The notes below the pieces were generated by a model, which worked only from the letters and a program-made list of their open reading frames with translations, was not told where the DNA came from and made no database searches. This document shows positions 10,660 to 23,746 of a stretch of 64,000 nt of DNA, piece after piece (positions within the stretch are counted from its first letter, which is position 1; every line of letters begins with the position of its first letter). Source of the stretch: Scatophagus argus (lineage: Eukaryota; Chordata; Actinopteri; Scatophagidae); the NCBI RefSeq assembly GCF_020382885.2, contig NC_058501.1, positions 310,001-374,000 on the forward strand. The letters are read 5' to 3'. A program made the translations under genes and the position numbers.

Positions 10660-13600
10660 CTGAGGAGAAGAAAAAACGCATGTTAACAAACAATGAGTAA
10701 GAGCAGGAACTATATAGAGCTGGCTACAGCACTACAGGATCTTAACATATCTGTCAACCTGTCACTATAACTCAGTTCTGGGAACATTATTGAGGAAATT
10801 TCTTCTAGTAGATGTCAAAATGTTGAAAAACTCCAAGTTTAGTAAATATATTTAAGAGACACTTAGAGTGGTAAAATTACCCCAAACGTCAACTGTAAAC
10901 ATCAACCCAACATTCCAGAGTTTTCTCATTTTACCACTAAATAAAGTGGTTCAGATAATATGGTTTCCAACTAGTCTGAATGTTTCAGTGCTTGTATTTT
11001 GTGGTTTTAAGGAAATCACTGTTTTCACTGATCTTTGCAAATGACTAGGTACATTTATCTTTTTAATAAATATAAATAGAGAATAATTTATAATCTTAAA
11101 CCAACAATTTTGACAAAATTCAGACATATTCAAATCCTGCAAGAGGTAGGCAACAATTCCCTGTGTTAAATCTTTTGCATAAATAATTAGTTGAGACACA
11201 ACCAAGTGAAGGAGCCAGACAAACAACACAGCCCAATAGCCGACTATCCTCTAAGCACAATGACATTATTCTATTGCTCAAAAACAGAAATTGTATGTTT
11301 ACTTTATGTAGAAGAAACAGTCCACCAGATGGAGCTATTTAACCCAATTAATGCAGGAACTGTATGTTGTTAACAGAGCCATCATATTCAACTCATGCTG
11401 TCATGCTCTGTTTTTACCCCCCCCAGAGGGAGGTTCGTTCTCCCACTTTTGACAAACTTTAATCTGCAAGTGTTCAACTATAAAGCTACTATTCATTTCA
11501 AAATGTTTGAAAAACATAGGAGCCCTGAGGGACAGAGAGGTTATGCTGACTGGTTATAATGTGACAGACAGACTGAGTGGACTGGTTACAGTGTGCACTG
11601 AAAATGGGTCATATAGAGAAACTTAACCAAGAGTAGGGTGAAGACTTCATGGTGCACAATACTCACAGACTAACATTCAGACAGGTGAGTATATCCAATG
11701 CACTGCCTAGCAGCATGCAATGCAGTATGTAAAACTCTGCAGCACTCTTTACAGCATAGTGGCACACATTTCTGTATAGCTTTTTGCACCTGCTATTGTG
11801 CTCATAGCCTGTTTTTAGTCATGGCCTTATGTTAAAATATCTGAGTTTGGAGACGTTTTATGGCTAGGCTTAACTGTACTAAGACTATACAAAGGAAGAC
11901 AGTTGTATGTTAATAATTAATCATAGGGATGGAACAGGCTGCAAAATCTGAACAAAAGGACTTAATTGACAGTCTGGACAAAGGTCCTGGGTGGCATGAT
12001 GTTCCACTAGTGTTGGCGGATTGACCCTGAATGAAATACTGAATAATCATTTCCAAAATGTAATGTAGTAACTTTTTCTCTGACATTTTAACTGACTTTT
12101 TACCTTTTCCAAGTAGATTTTTAGTCAAGTAATGTAACTTGTACTTCAGTAAGATTTCTTACCAGTACTTTAACTTGAATATAATACTGTAATATTCCCT
12201 ACAACTCATCATTCACCCCATTCACAATCAACTGACATACTGTATATGCATCATATATTAGATGTCATGTATTGGGATAAATACACAATAAAGATATCTG
12301 GACAGATTTTAACTGGTGACCTTACAGTCACAGGGGATCTCTCTTAGACCACATATTTTATTTTTTTTATATTAATGGTCAGTAAACACTGAGTTCCAGA
12401 TACAACCAAATTATTATCTTGTGATTTCAAAGCAGCAGTTTACCAATTACCTGTAAAACTTAATAATTAAAACAAATTATTGTGCTGGTAATCAGTATGC
12501 CATGAGTTTGGAAAAGAGTGAAATACTTGCATGAGCTGAACATGGGTTTATGTGCCCCAAACATTCTTGCAGCAGATATACGGTACTTGAATTAGCTGAG
12601 GTGAAGCCTAGCAGAGAGCCTATGGCTAACTCTCACTCAAAGCTGCCATGCCCTTACTTTTTCACAACTGTCAGCCTTAATGCAACACAGACTAACAATG
12701 TTTCTGTACTAGGCTGTTAGCATGTTTATTTTTGCTGCAAAATTGGGCATTTTAGTGTTATAGGCACTGACTTGACCATTTGAGGAACTGCAGTTATTCA
12801 TACTTCCACATTTGCTTTATTTTTCAGCCAAAGAGGTTGTAGGATGCTTGCCCCTGCAAATTGAATTCATTAATATATTTTCACATCAGTTTAATCATTG
12901 ATGGTAATAGAGAGTGAATTCTGATGGCTGTATCTGCCAAGATGGTGCTGCAGCAGCAGCAGCAAGTTGTGGCAGCTCTGCCCCCTCTTCTCTTTGTTTT
13001 AGTATTTTCTATCGTCTCTTGGTTTGTTTTACTTGTTTTCTTTAATGTGGTCAAATCTTGTCACAAATGTACACACATGGAGACTACTTTTATTAGTTTT
13101 GTGTTTTGGTTGTTGCCATTTTTTGACTTTTTTGGCACTGCACTGGGGAACCCCTTCAGCTTCAGCGATGGCTCTATTGTTTACACCAGGGATCAGCTGT
13201 TAGCTCTATGCGGCCCTGTTCTTCTCTACACAGAGAAAACAGAGATTCCTACAGAGATACGGAGGAGAAGGAGAGGCTCCAGAGTGGGACAGAAGATCCA
13301 GGAGAGGAAACAGAGGTACAGACCCTCCATTATTATGGGAAATGTCTGTTCCCTTTCCAATAAGATAGACGAGCTGGATGGATTTAAACTTGTGCATGTT
13401 GACCAGAGAGTGGAGGACTGTGGTGAGCGAAAAGGCAGAGGGGCTGGCAGTGTTTATTTATGAGAGATGGATCCAACCCAGGAGAAGTCTCTATAAAGGA
13501 ACAAGTCTGAATTAAAGACATTGAGTTACTTGCAGTTGGCATTCTGCCTTATTACATCCCAAGGGAGTTTTCACACATTACTGTGTTTATTATATACATT

Positions 13601-16600
13601 CCTCCCTTGACTGACAAAGGAGCCACCTGCGAGTTGCTCCACAGCGCTGGGACCAGGATGCAGACACAGCACCCCGGTCCCTCCTGCTCATCAGTGGACA
13701 CTTCAAGCCTCTCTATCTTCCACTCTCCCCACATTCACACAGTATGTGAAATGCCACGCCAAGGACAACAGGACGCTGTACCTTTCATATGTTAATGTCA
13801 AGGACACATACACCTCTGTCCCCTACCCCTGCTTGGATGCTCTGATCACTGTCTTGTCTCCCTGAATACACACCCAGGGTTAAAAGAGAGCCTGCACAGA
13901 AGTAGTCTGTGAAAGTGTGGACTGATGAAGCCAGCCTGGAGACACTTTACAGCTCTCATGGTGATGACATCAATGGCCTTACCAACTGCATGACAGACTA
14001 CATCAACTTCTGTGTGGAGAAAACTTGACCAACCCTGAGGGTACGGTGTTTCTCCAACAACAAGCCCTGGGTGACCCCTGAGCCCTGCTGAACCAGAAGA
14101 AGAGGGCTTTCATTTCTCGGGACAGAGTGGAGCAGAAGAGAGTTCAGTGTGAGCTCAAGTACTCAATCAGGTGGACCAAGGACAGCTACAAGAAGAAGCC
14201 AGAGGAGCAGCTGGAGCAGAACAACACAAGAGATGTGTGGACAGGCCAAAGACCGTCTCATGGATCATGAATATGGAATGAGTGAAGCCAGAGGGACGGC
14301 TGAAGGTGACCAGCGCTGGGCAAGTGAATTAAACCTGTTTTTCAACAGATTTAATTCCAACCCCATCACCTCTGCCACCCTTCCTCTCCCCTCTTCACAC
14401 ATCTCCAGTCCAGCGGACACTACCACCACCACCCGACCATCACCATCTTCACCTCCCGTCACCCACGTCTTCACACCACACCAGAGCGCTGTGAGATTCA
14501 GGTTTTTTGACTTCTCAAGCGCATTCAACACCATTCAACCAGTGCTACTTAGAGAGAAGCCGAAGAGAGCAGGAGTGGACATACATTTGGCTGCTTGGAC
14601 CATGTACTACCTTACCAATAAGGCCACAGTATGTGAGACTGCGAAACTGTGTGTCTGAGATGGTGGTCTGCAGCACGGGGGCACCTCAGGGAACAGCGCT
14701 CTCACCTTTCACACTTCGGACTGCACCCACAACACCAGCTGATGTCACCTCTAGAAGTTCTCTGATGACTCAGCCATTATTGGTTGTGTGTTTGAGAGGA
14801 ATGAGATGGAATACAGGTCAGTCATAATGGACTTTGTGGACTGGTGTGAGCACAACCCCCTGTGCTTAAACACCAGTAAAACAAAGGAGATGGTGATTGA
14901 CTTCCGGAGAAGGACACTACCACATACACAAGTGAACATCCAGGGCTCGGACATTGAGATGGTGGACAGTTTTAAGTATCTGGCCGTTTACCTTGAATTG
15001 GACTGGTCACATAACACTGATGACCTGTACAAGAAGGGCCAAAGTTACCTCCACCTTCTGAGGAGACTGAGGTCCTTTGGAGAGTGCAGGCCCCTGCTAC
15101 GGACATTTTATGACTCCGTGGTAGCCTCTGCTATTCACTACGCTGTGGGCTGTTGGGGAACGGGCAGCACTGACCAGACAGGAAGAGACTGAGCAAGCTG
15201 GTCAGGAGGGACAGCTCTGTCCTGGGCTGCCCACTGAACCCTGTGGAGGAGGTGGGTGAGGAGGATGTCAGCCTGGCTAATATCCATTCACCACACGCTG
15301 CACCCGCAAAGCCCTCAGCATTGTGGATGATCCTGCACACCCATCACACAAACTGTTCACTCTTCTGCAGTATGGGAAAAGATACCAAAGCCTTCAGTCC
15401 TCAACAGCTTCTTCCCCCAAGCCACAAGCCTCCATTCTCAGAGGTTGGACTGAGTTCACTACACAACAAAACATGCACATTGTCACCTTATACCTTGTAA
15501 TGTAATTACAGCAACTGTTGCACTATACTGTTTACACTGTCTACAATATTGTCCCTACCTGCACTTTATGGCTGTCTCAGACATTCCATATCTGGACCAT
15601 GTTCTGGTTGGTGCTGCTCTTTGTTGTATCTATAGTCTTTGTGCAATATGTGTAGTCTTCACAGTCCTTGTGCGCTATGTATAGTCCTGTACCTTAGTCT
15701 TGTGCCGGCCTGCACTATGTACAGTATCATAGTTTGTCACTAAACAGCTGAAATGACAATAAAAAAAAAAAACCTCGACTCGACTTATTTACAGAGATCT
15801 TATAAGGCGGGCCAAGACACGTCTCTTTCTTTGCTCTGGTTTGTGTAGATTTAACCATGTACATATGGGACTGAATCTCTAGGAATCTCAATGTCAGCCA
15901 GTACTGTTTGTTTCATCATTTGTTTAATATCTCTCCTGATGACTGCTCTCAATGACAGTGTGAAAAGTATTCACATTGTACTATTTACACCTTTGTCTCA
16001 CAAAGATCATCTATTCTGAAAACTTAAAAACTCATGCAACCACAGTCTTTGTTGAATATAAATAAGAGTTTTGCTAATTAACTTAAGAAATGTTACAAAA
16101 AATATATATATATAAAAATGTGTGTAATGTATGACTTTGTAACCGACAATTGGTCATAATGAAGCAAAAAACTTTAGCAAATTTTTCAACTTGTTTTATA
16201 AATATAATGACCTCTTTAGGACCTCACCTTGACAACATTTTGAGTTTCTTTTTATGATAATAAAGCCCTCTCTTTCATAAATAAGCAAATTTAGGTCATT
16301 TTGATTTAACAGCAGAAATTAATTTTGTCAATTCTGAGATATATACACTTCACCCATCAGTGGTTTCCATTTTGTGGTCGATTGGTGTATATTGTTATAC
16401 AATAATCAGTTCAAGTGGGGGAAAAAAAATCATTACCACACTGATAAACAATTTTTCACACACGAGGAAACAGCAAGCTGAGCTGTCGGGCCTTTGTTTG
16501 CACAGAAATGATCTGTGTTCAACTTGTGAGTTCTAAAAACAGCTGGCTGCACTTGTGATAATTTTGGTGTCATGGGGGCTGATATTTGAGTTGGTTAGAG

Positions 16601-19600
16601 AAACCACTCCAATATTGGTATACCTGTAAACGCCCACCACCACAGCATGGTCTCTCTCATAGGGCTCCAGTGTAAGCTGTTCTTGTGGTTTCATGTTCTC
16701 CGCACTCATCTTTTTCACTTCTGAGGCAAACACTGCCTCTGGAGCCGCTGTCGAGTCTATACAGTTAGCCTAAAAAAGATTTAAAAAAAAATAAATAAAT
16801 AGACATCAGATTCAAATTGTAAAATGTATATATTAAATGAAAACACATTTGATGTTTGATCCATAAAAACAGTCTTGCCAGTCCAGACTATCAAAATCAG
16901 CCATATCTCAGTTGAGACTAAAACCAAGCTTAAAAACCAAGTTTACCACAGAAATACTTGAGTTAGTTAGTTGAAGTATTTAAGGTGAGAAGACCCGTCA
17001 TTCGTCAATGCAGTCATCAACATACCTTGATGGATATAACAAAGTGTCCTCCGTTCTTCAGAAAGTTGTGAGCGTTCAAAGCAACAATCCTTGTCTGGTC
17101 AGGCTGGGCAACATCAGCAAAAATCACATCCACCATGCCTAGAAAGGGACAGACCATTACTGCCTGGACCTACAGTATCAATTTAAATATGTTAGTAGGG
17201 ACCCAGTCTGATTTAATAGATGTAGATGTCATAAATAATGTGCTTTTCCCACTGCCATTTTCAGTGAGAATAAAAAGCAGATTTATCAAGACAATTCACA
17301 AATCACAATTCAATTTAAAGGTTTTTACCAATATTTACAAAGTGTTAGCCAGCCCCAATTCCAAAGTAAATACACAGTACTGTCAATGTTTTACCTCATC
17401 AACTTCATTTATTTTTGGATATATTCTTATTCTGAATTTGTGGGGTGGGGAAAGAAGCAGCAAATGACTGACAATCATCCTCATGGAGAGGAAGTCTGTC
17501 ATTCATGACATAAACTGTGAATATCAAAACCAACGTTGTAGTGAATCACACAACCAGGTGTCCAAGCTTTAAACCAGTGGCATAAGTTGGTCAGTGGTCA
17601 ATCAGTGCATTTACCTGAGGAACGCAATACAGCAAATGGCCTCTCTCTGTTTCTCTGCAGAGCATGTATGATTATCATTAAGGGACGGCTAAAGCAAAAG
17701 GGAGATTGTCCACTATTGCAACATTCAACAAAAAATGTGGCTTCAGTTAGTGAGGAAAAACTGTTTTATTAATGGTGCAAAAGCTTGGATTAGCTCCCTA
17801 TCTATAGTCAGCGCCTGCGCTGTGGTTTCTGCATGTCACCAGTCACTAAGTGCCCGTTCAAGGGGGGGATGTTGGGTCTCTGTTTTGAAGACTATATCGA
17901 AGAATGTGGTCTAGACCTCCTGTATTTGGAAAGCGTCATGAGATAACTTTTGCTTTTATCTTGCACTCTTTAAATAAGTTTAATTGAATAGTCATCTGTC
18001 ACATTGCAAGTACTTTGATGCTGATTTGAGTGACAAGAAAACCCAAATAGAGGTGGATCTGTATAAGTACATCTAGTTTTGCATTTCACACCACCCACAA
18101 ATGTGGCTTGAATTCCATTTGCAAGATCACATTTCATGTGGGTATTTGCTATCCAGACTTTCTAAAAGAAATTTGGATGCAATCTATTTAAACCAAAAAA
18201 TGGATTTGGGCTGGCAGTCTGAACAAGGCAAATTGCCTTCTGCCAATCTCCCAATCTGTACTGTTACTGCCATGGAATAGAACTACCTACCAACCAGCAT
18301 GCGGTATTTGTGTGGGTGGCGAGCGTCTTCTATTATTGGAATGATGTTGGTGCGTTTCTTTGCCACATTGAGAAGGTCACGACCTGATCGATGGGAAAAC
18401 TCCACAGCGTAGACCAGACCTTCCTGTGACACACAACAATATACATATAAATATATATATATATATATATATGTGTATATACACACACACACATACACAG
18501 TGACAATTCCTACAACAATATAACAGAGGGGGAGAAAGAGAGTACTCACCGGTCCAACTATGTCAGAAACATGGGACACTGTGGTGCCAGAGGCTGCTCC
18601 AAGGTACATGACCTTTGCTCCAGGCTTGATATGGATCTGGTCTACTCCTCCCAAGATAGCTGCTGCCAGCTTGGAGCGAAATGGATTCCAGGCTCTGTAT
18701 TCAATTTTTGACTCTCCTTCCTATCAGAAAGAATAAGAAAACAGAATCCCAATTACAACACTAGAGGGAACCGCTGTTGATTCCACAAGACCTGGGGTCA
18801 TATTTATAACCAATGGGTACACACAAAATAGGGCCTGAAAGAGGCTTACACCACTTTGTATAGCCATAACTATTCTATAAGCACCTTTAAAAACCTACAT
18901 TCTGAAATCAAAGTTTGCTCAGCATTTAATCAACACTGTCACCACCACATGCTCCACCCCTTGAGAGCAGAGAGAACTGGAATGTATGGTGACTAACTGA
19001 TGAAATTATCAGCAGTAACATGAAAAAGGATTAAAGAATTGCAGAACAGAGCATCAATAGCAGCAACTATCTTTTAAGACTGGGCATACATCGTCAGGTA
19101 CCATTTTGGTTTTAATAGTTTATGTGTAAATGGCTGCAATAAATACATCTGTGTTGTCAACGCATAGACGACTCAATGGAAACAGCACAGTGTTTTCCAT
19201 ACACATTCTGCCTGCTCCATATAACCCACACCCAGCACATCTTTTACACCTGTACATAAACCTGTACTTAAACTGCATTCACTCAAACGCATATTTTTAA
19301 ATGATATCCTAAAGTGGAGGATACCACTGATTGTTGTGATCGAGCATAAATAAGCAGTGACACTGTGGTTATGCTGGAGTATGGATACACAGACGCACAT
19401 TGGCTTTGCACTGTCAATCACTATGGAGTTTGGAGCATTATAACCTCCACAGAGTCACTGATCAGCAGGCTTATTACTATGCATTGAACATTTATGGTTG
19501 AATGTGGGCGTGTAAAATGCAGAATATATAATATATAATAATAATAATAATATAATAAGACTGATCAATGCAAGCACATTTCCACGTGGTCTGGGATTTA

Positions 19601-22600
19601 TTAAGTTCTGCACACACATGGTTTTATAAATCTGGTTCTAAATCTAATTTTTGGGACACACTATATTTGGCTTTTGTGCGTATGTACTCTTAATATGGAT
19701 TCTACACACTGTTTCATAAATGAGTCCCCAGGACTCCAACACTTCAAGAATGATGATGAGCATCATATCTGACAGAATAGTAATTTGATAGTAATTTTGC
19801 CATTATGTAACTAAGCACTAAGTAAAGCAATTAATGTTTTAATGCAATATTGATGTGCTACCTTCACTGAACACTGGGCTACTGAGAAATACAATCTCAC
19901 CTCCACACTGATCCTCTTTTCTCCATACACAGACTCTCCTACCACCATGTTCTTAGTCACCAGGGCATCTTCCTTCCCTCTGGAAATGAACACACCTGGC
20001 GTACACACACGCACGCAAACACACACGTCAGTGTTTCATGGTCAGCCTGAATTATTAAAATATTATTTGTAACCACACAGGAAAAAAAGTGCCAGACATA
20101 CACAGATACAAATGCTAAAAGAAAGGGTGTTGCAGTACTGGCAATTACTTTAATTTTTTAAAAAATGAAATAATTAATTCATGTTAGTAACAGCAAAATG
20201 GAGTTGGAATATTGTTGATGGTATTTATGCAGAAATGAATAGTACATAATGAAAGTAATCCTGTCATTCAAGTCTCCATTAAAGATGTCCTAGTTAGTGG
20301 ATTCCAGGCAGTCTTGCAGCTGTATGATGGCATCCTCTGACCATTGTGGAACACTATGATTTTTAAAGAGCAACTAAACCCCAGACTGGTGACTTAACTT
20401 CTGCCATCGATGAAATTCAAAAAATGCATCTAGAACTTGACCCATCTTGCCACTAACTAACGAATACTAAAAGTAGCTGATGCTAATCAAACAACTCTCT
20501 AAAATACACAAAACATCCCCTGCCTCCAGCTCAGCCAGTCACAGAATACAGTTGTAATAGCCAGGTTTCAACCTGTAGAGGGCAGTCACTATGCATATTT
20601 ATAATCCAAAATGGAAAATTCCAAAAAAAACTTCTCACTAAAATGTCAGGATTTGGACCTGAATCAATCAGTCACCCTTCTAAACACCTAATTAAATTAA
20701 TGTTCAACAGAAAAAGGTGGTTTAGGGGTTTAGTTACTCTGTAAGTTCCCATCTGAATAATGCTGTATTGTAAATAAAGAAGTAATTAAAAAAAAATAAT
20801 AATCATGGACAGCTAACAGTAACTGTTTAAAAAAGGAAAATGTATACAGCATCATCAAAGTCCCCAAAAAAGATTCTGTGATTCAAGGCTGGATTACAAA
20901 GTTTCTGAATTATCACACAATTAGTTTCTGGGAAAGTCCCATTTGCAGCTTTTAAGAGGTATTTGGCATTATTTTAGTTATGGCAGATTTTTTTTTCCAC
21001 CAGCCCTGCACTTAGTGACTGCATCTTGAACAATATTTCAGAATAAATACAGAAGTAATAAAAACCTTCATGTCTGTGTGGTTCAACCAAAACCTTCTTC
21101 CCTCCTCCAAAGCCTCCTCTGCTGTTGCCCCTCCCTCCTCTACCACCTCTTCCCCTTGGGGTGCCTCTGCCACCCCCGCGGCCACGAAATCCTCCACCAT
21201 CTGGGGACCTGAATCCTCCGCCTGAAAAACAGACATTTTACAGACTACTCAGGTTAAAATTATAACTGATGCTTGATGTGATAATACAAATGAGATAATG
21301 TTTACAACACTTGATACTCTTATCCACTTCCTCACCTCTTCCTCCTCTGAATCCTCCTCGTCCCCCCCTGTCACCGAATCCTCCTCTACCTCCACCTCGT
21401 CCTCCACCTCTCCCTCCCCGGTCCCCACGAGGACTGAACCCTGAAAACCAAACAGATAATAAACATTTCAGCTGAATTTACACAAATGCATTAAAACAAC
21501 AGAGCCTTCAGATGTTGCTGGAATTACTGTACACCTCTTCAAAATGAATGTCAGGGCTACCAAGACAACACATAAAAGGCACTTTACACCCGTTTAGTTT
21601 GATTAAAATGCACAGGTCAACACTTCTCTTGCGTGAAAGTTGTCAATCGAACCCTGGTGCTGACCAAACAACTGTGTTGAGTTTGCTTGAAAAGGTGGGT
21701 CTCGGTCCGCTGCCAAGCAGTCTCGGGTATAGTTTATTTGTGGTGTGTGAGCAAACCAACCAACTAGAGGATTTTACGATTTTAGGACTGTTTGAAAAGT
21801 TAACTCCTTATAAATCCATCTGCTGATGGTGAAACCATGGAGAAAGCAATCTTATAATTTATAATTTATCAACCATATTTAATTAATTTAATTTTTAATT
21901 TCTCAACCACACTCAATTTTTTTCCTGCCCGTCCGGTGGGGGAATCGAAACGGCAACCTTCCGATCACAAGCCAATTCTCCAACCTCTAGGCCAGGGCTG
22001 CCCCCAGTTTTCCCTGATTAATAGGTCAAAAGCAGAGCTTGTATCCCACTCCCTATACTTTGTCAATTTATTACATTCATTAAAAGGTGCATGATGACAA
22101 TCCCACAGTAATAAGTATTAAAACAGTTTTGCAGAATAACCCCCCTCTTTGCCTTGTTTGCACCCATTAGTCATTAATCAACATATTCAATATAAGTATG
22201 TGTCAATTCTGGGCTGGGCTCAACAGACAGACTTGTCCATGACTGAGTGGTGAAGTTGTATGATTGGGCCAGCTAGCCCAAGAATTGCCCTTTCCCCATT
22301 GGGCACTTTCAACATTAAGGAATGGAAATGTGACCTCATCAACGGCAAATCATCAATTTATGGAGGATACCAGCTATCACCTATACACTATCATGACTCA
22401 TTTAGTCAGTGTTACTCAGTCAAACTTGGACTCCCAACATAGTCAGTAAACACTGTTCTATAGTGCATTTTGCCACACAGATTTAACAATCAGTTCAGTT
22501 ATAAAATCCCAGCACACATCTTTTTCAAAAAGAAAAAAAAAAATCACTTCTACCTTTTTGTTTTTTTTTTTAGATATTTTGTTTGATCAGTTCCAGATTT

Positions 22601-23746
22601 ATTGATCAATTAATCTGAAACTGATGTTCAGTAGTTAAATCTGAACATTGCTAATTTCCAATAGGGTCAATTTTTTCACATGGTGGGGCTGATATCAGAC
22701 AATTAATGAGCTGTTGACATTTTCCTGCTGCAATACGTCATCAATACATCAGCCTTTGAATATCCTACATTGGTTGACCTCCACTACAAATCCCCCATCA
22801 TGAGCTTTGGGTGTGAGTGCAAAACAAAATGTCTCTTCAAGGAAACAGTCGTGGAAAAACTGCATGTTATGTGTTTTTACCACACAAATGAGAACTTACT
22901 GAATCTCAGTTCATAAATGACTAGGTAAGTTTTCATATCAATGTTAGATTTTCCCCACGAGTTCTCTTGGTTTATTAATACCATGTTGTGAGATTACATA
23001 TTACTTCATTTAACTGCTTTGTAGTAAACAACAATTTCAATTAGGTTTCAACGACTAGCATCAATGTAAATTCAATATTTCTGCCAGACAATTTTTCACT
23101 GTTGATTCAATAATATTTCGCTGTCTGATAAAAATCTTTGAGCTGTGTGGGTATGGGACGTGGACCTGAGCTTGTTACATTTTTGCGGCCCGAGCTCATG
23201 TTAGCAGTAGCTATAAGTTAGGTGAATTTTGATCTTTAAAATCGTGGTACAAATCAGGGAAATAACTTTAGACGTCTGACACAGATGACACATTTACACC
23301 ACTGCCGATACACGAAATAATGTCAGAGAAGATATATTTGTCGTCATATGTTAGGAATGGTTGTTCCTACTGTTTTGTTCTGCTGAACGAACGCTCAACA
23401 CGTGCTCGGCAACGCGAGGACAACAGCATGCTGGTGGCGAAGACTGATCTTTTCAAACTTAGATACGGTTGCTACAGTTGGAGCACGAACTTAACGTTAC
23501 AATCACATTTTTAACTTACCTGATGCCTATTTTAAAGAACAAAGTATTAACATACTAGGCAGCAGTCTTCTGTAATGTGCTGCAGTTTACTGTAAGGTTA
23601 ACTGTGCGACATGGCGTTCAGGCCGAGCATGCATCACCTTTAACTTAAAACTCATAGATATCAGGTTGAAAAAGTACACAATTTAACGTTACTTACAAAC
23701 GCCACCACAAGCCATGTGCAATTAGTTGTACTGTACCTGGCCTCAT
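10635..23746 (-). CDS. fbl: Fibrillarin, nine coding exons, complete
   Basis: Fibrillarin is the S-adenosylmethionine-dependent 2'-O-methyltransferase of box C/D snoRNPs. It acts in the nucleolus on pre-rRNA and also methylates a histone H2A glutamine. Coding segments on the minus strand are 23737-23746, 21336-21440, 21066-21221, 19901-19995, 18550-18720, 18291-18423, 17026-17138, 16624-16769 and 10635-10659. They join in frame to 954 nt (317 aa), close to the human 321. Every junction is GT/AG and the frame is kept throughout. The N-terminus (about residues 4-80) is a glycine/arginine-rich domain. The C-terminus is the Rossmann-fold methyltransferase, with the SAM motif [13 protein letters not shown], then [21 protein letters not shown] and DVAQPDQTR. 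The protein starts MRPG, as in fish orthologues. The last exon encodes only PPPKQKK and is split off by an unusually long intron 8. Confidence 0.96.
10664..12900. other. fbl intron 8, distal part
   Basis: I see no exon, RNA gene or clear transposon end. Around 12060-12190 there is sequence resembling the common fish repeat with alternating ACTTAAGTA-like words, too decayed to bound. A C-run lies near 11418. Confidence 0.5.
12924..15775 (+). mobile_element. L2-type LINE in fbl intron 8, antisense to fbl
   Basis: A nearly full-order but internally deleted LINE. Its 5' region (12924-13463) contains the N-terminal ORF and the start of the endonuclease ([19 protein letters not shown]). Decayed endonuclease continues to about 13900, with a linker at 13930-14240. 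RT pieces follow: [15 protein letters not shown] at 14507, then FSDDSAIIG-like near 14755, the [17 protein letters not shown] segment near 14860 and the C-terminal part to 15190. The 3' end has AATAAA at 15758-15763 and an A-run. Part of the RT around motif A is missing. It accounts for about half of the long last intron of fbl. Confidence 0.87.
15776..16623. other. fbl intron 8, proximal part
   Basis: AT-rich sequence between the LINE tail and the exon 8 donor. No alternative last exon encoding a PPPK-type ending was found here. Confidence 0.5.
16624..16769 (-). CDS. fbl: fbl exon 8
   Basis: Encodes from [16 protein letters not shown] through [20 protein letters not shown], the C-terminal strands of the methyltransferase fold. 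The acceptor is TTTTTTAG and the donor CAG|GTATACC, in phase 2. Confidence 0.95.
17026..17138 (-). CDS. fbl: fbl exon 7
   Basis: Encodes [19 protein letters not shown] through GGHFVISIK. It carries the DVAQPDQ segment of the active site region. The donor is AAG|GTATGT. Confidence 0.95.
17139..18290. other. fbl intron 6
   Basis: No nested gene is recognised. I looked for paired C (RTGATGA) and D (CTGA) boxes of an intronic snoRNA and did not find a convincing set by eye. Confidence 0.4.
18291..18423 (-). CDS. fbl: fbl exon 6
   Basis: Encodes [17 protein letters not shown] through [14 protein letters not shown], covering SAM-binding and active-site residues. The donor is TTG|GTAGGTAG. Confidence 0.95.
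18446..18500. repeat. (TA)n/(CA)n microsatellite in fbl intron 5
   Basis: An AT dinucleotide run followed by a CA run fills part of the short 126-bp intron 5, between exons 5 and 6. Confidence 0.8.
18550..18720 (-). CDS. fbl: fbl exon 5
   Basis: Encodes [20 protein letters not shown] through the SAM motif [17 protein letters not shown]. It is flanked by GATAG| and |GTGAGT. Confidence 0.96.
18721..19900. other. fbl intron 4
   Basis: Contains an ATAATAATA-type run near 19528-19556. No other feature is recognised. Confidence 0.4.
19901..19995 (-). CDS. fbl: fbl exon 4
   Basis: Encodes [17 protein letters not shown] through GEKRISVE, the spacer and N-terminal subdomain ahead of the methyltransferase core. 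The donor is GAG|GTGAGA. Confidence 0.95.
20367..20740. mobile_element. MITE-like element in fbl intron 3
   Basis: The ends are inverted repeats: AGAGCAACTAAACCCC at the left and, on the reverse strand, AGAGTAACTAAACCCC at the right (15 of 16 identical). The 374-bp body is non-coding. The superfamily cannot be set because I cannot define a clear TSD. Confidence 0.6.
21066..21221 (-). CDS. fbl: fbl exon 3
   Basis: Encodes the second half of the RGG domain and then [12 protein letters not shown]. The donor is GAAG|GTTTTTATT, a weak match beyond GT, but the next exon joins in frame exactly as in the protein family. Confidence 0.93.
21336..21440 (-). CDS. fbl: fbl exon 2
   Basis: Encodes [19 protein letters not shown] and continues the glycine/arginine-rich domain. 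The DNA is a purine-biased GGA/AGA-rich tract. Arginines in such RGG repeats are known targets of asymmetric dimethylation. Confidence 0.94.
21901..22006 (-). mobile_element. tRNA-derived SINE (family C), head only
   Basis: On the minus strand it has an A-box-like GGCCTAGAGGTTGG and a B-box-like GTTTCGATTCCCC, followed by CCACCGGACGGGCAGGAAAA. The same head occurs at 31326-31436 and 41129-41438. This copy lies in fbl intron 1 and is truncated after the head. Confidence 0.75.
22007..23736. other. fbl intron 1, remainder
   Basis: Apart from the SINE at its 3' side and A/T homopolymer runs near 22530-22575, I see nothing assignable. Confidence 0.4.
23737..23746 (-). CDS. fbl: fbl exon 1 (start codon)
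   Basis: Ten coding bases, ATGAGGCCAG, followed by the donor GTACAG. MRPG plus exon 2 GFSPRG reproduces the fibrillarin N-terminus, which decides the start. Confidence 0.9.

Noticed and set aside
12924-13463. 179-codon ORF as a membrane protein gene in fbl intron 8
   Set aside because: Its C-terminal half is the LINE endonuclease start (GNVCSLSNK), and downstream sequence continues as LINE.
10660-23736. Box C/D or H/ACA snoRNAs in fbl introns
   Set aside because: Isolated TGATGA and CTGA words occur, but no properly spaced pair with closing stem was found by eye.
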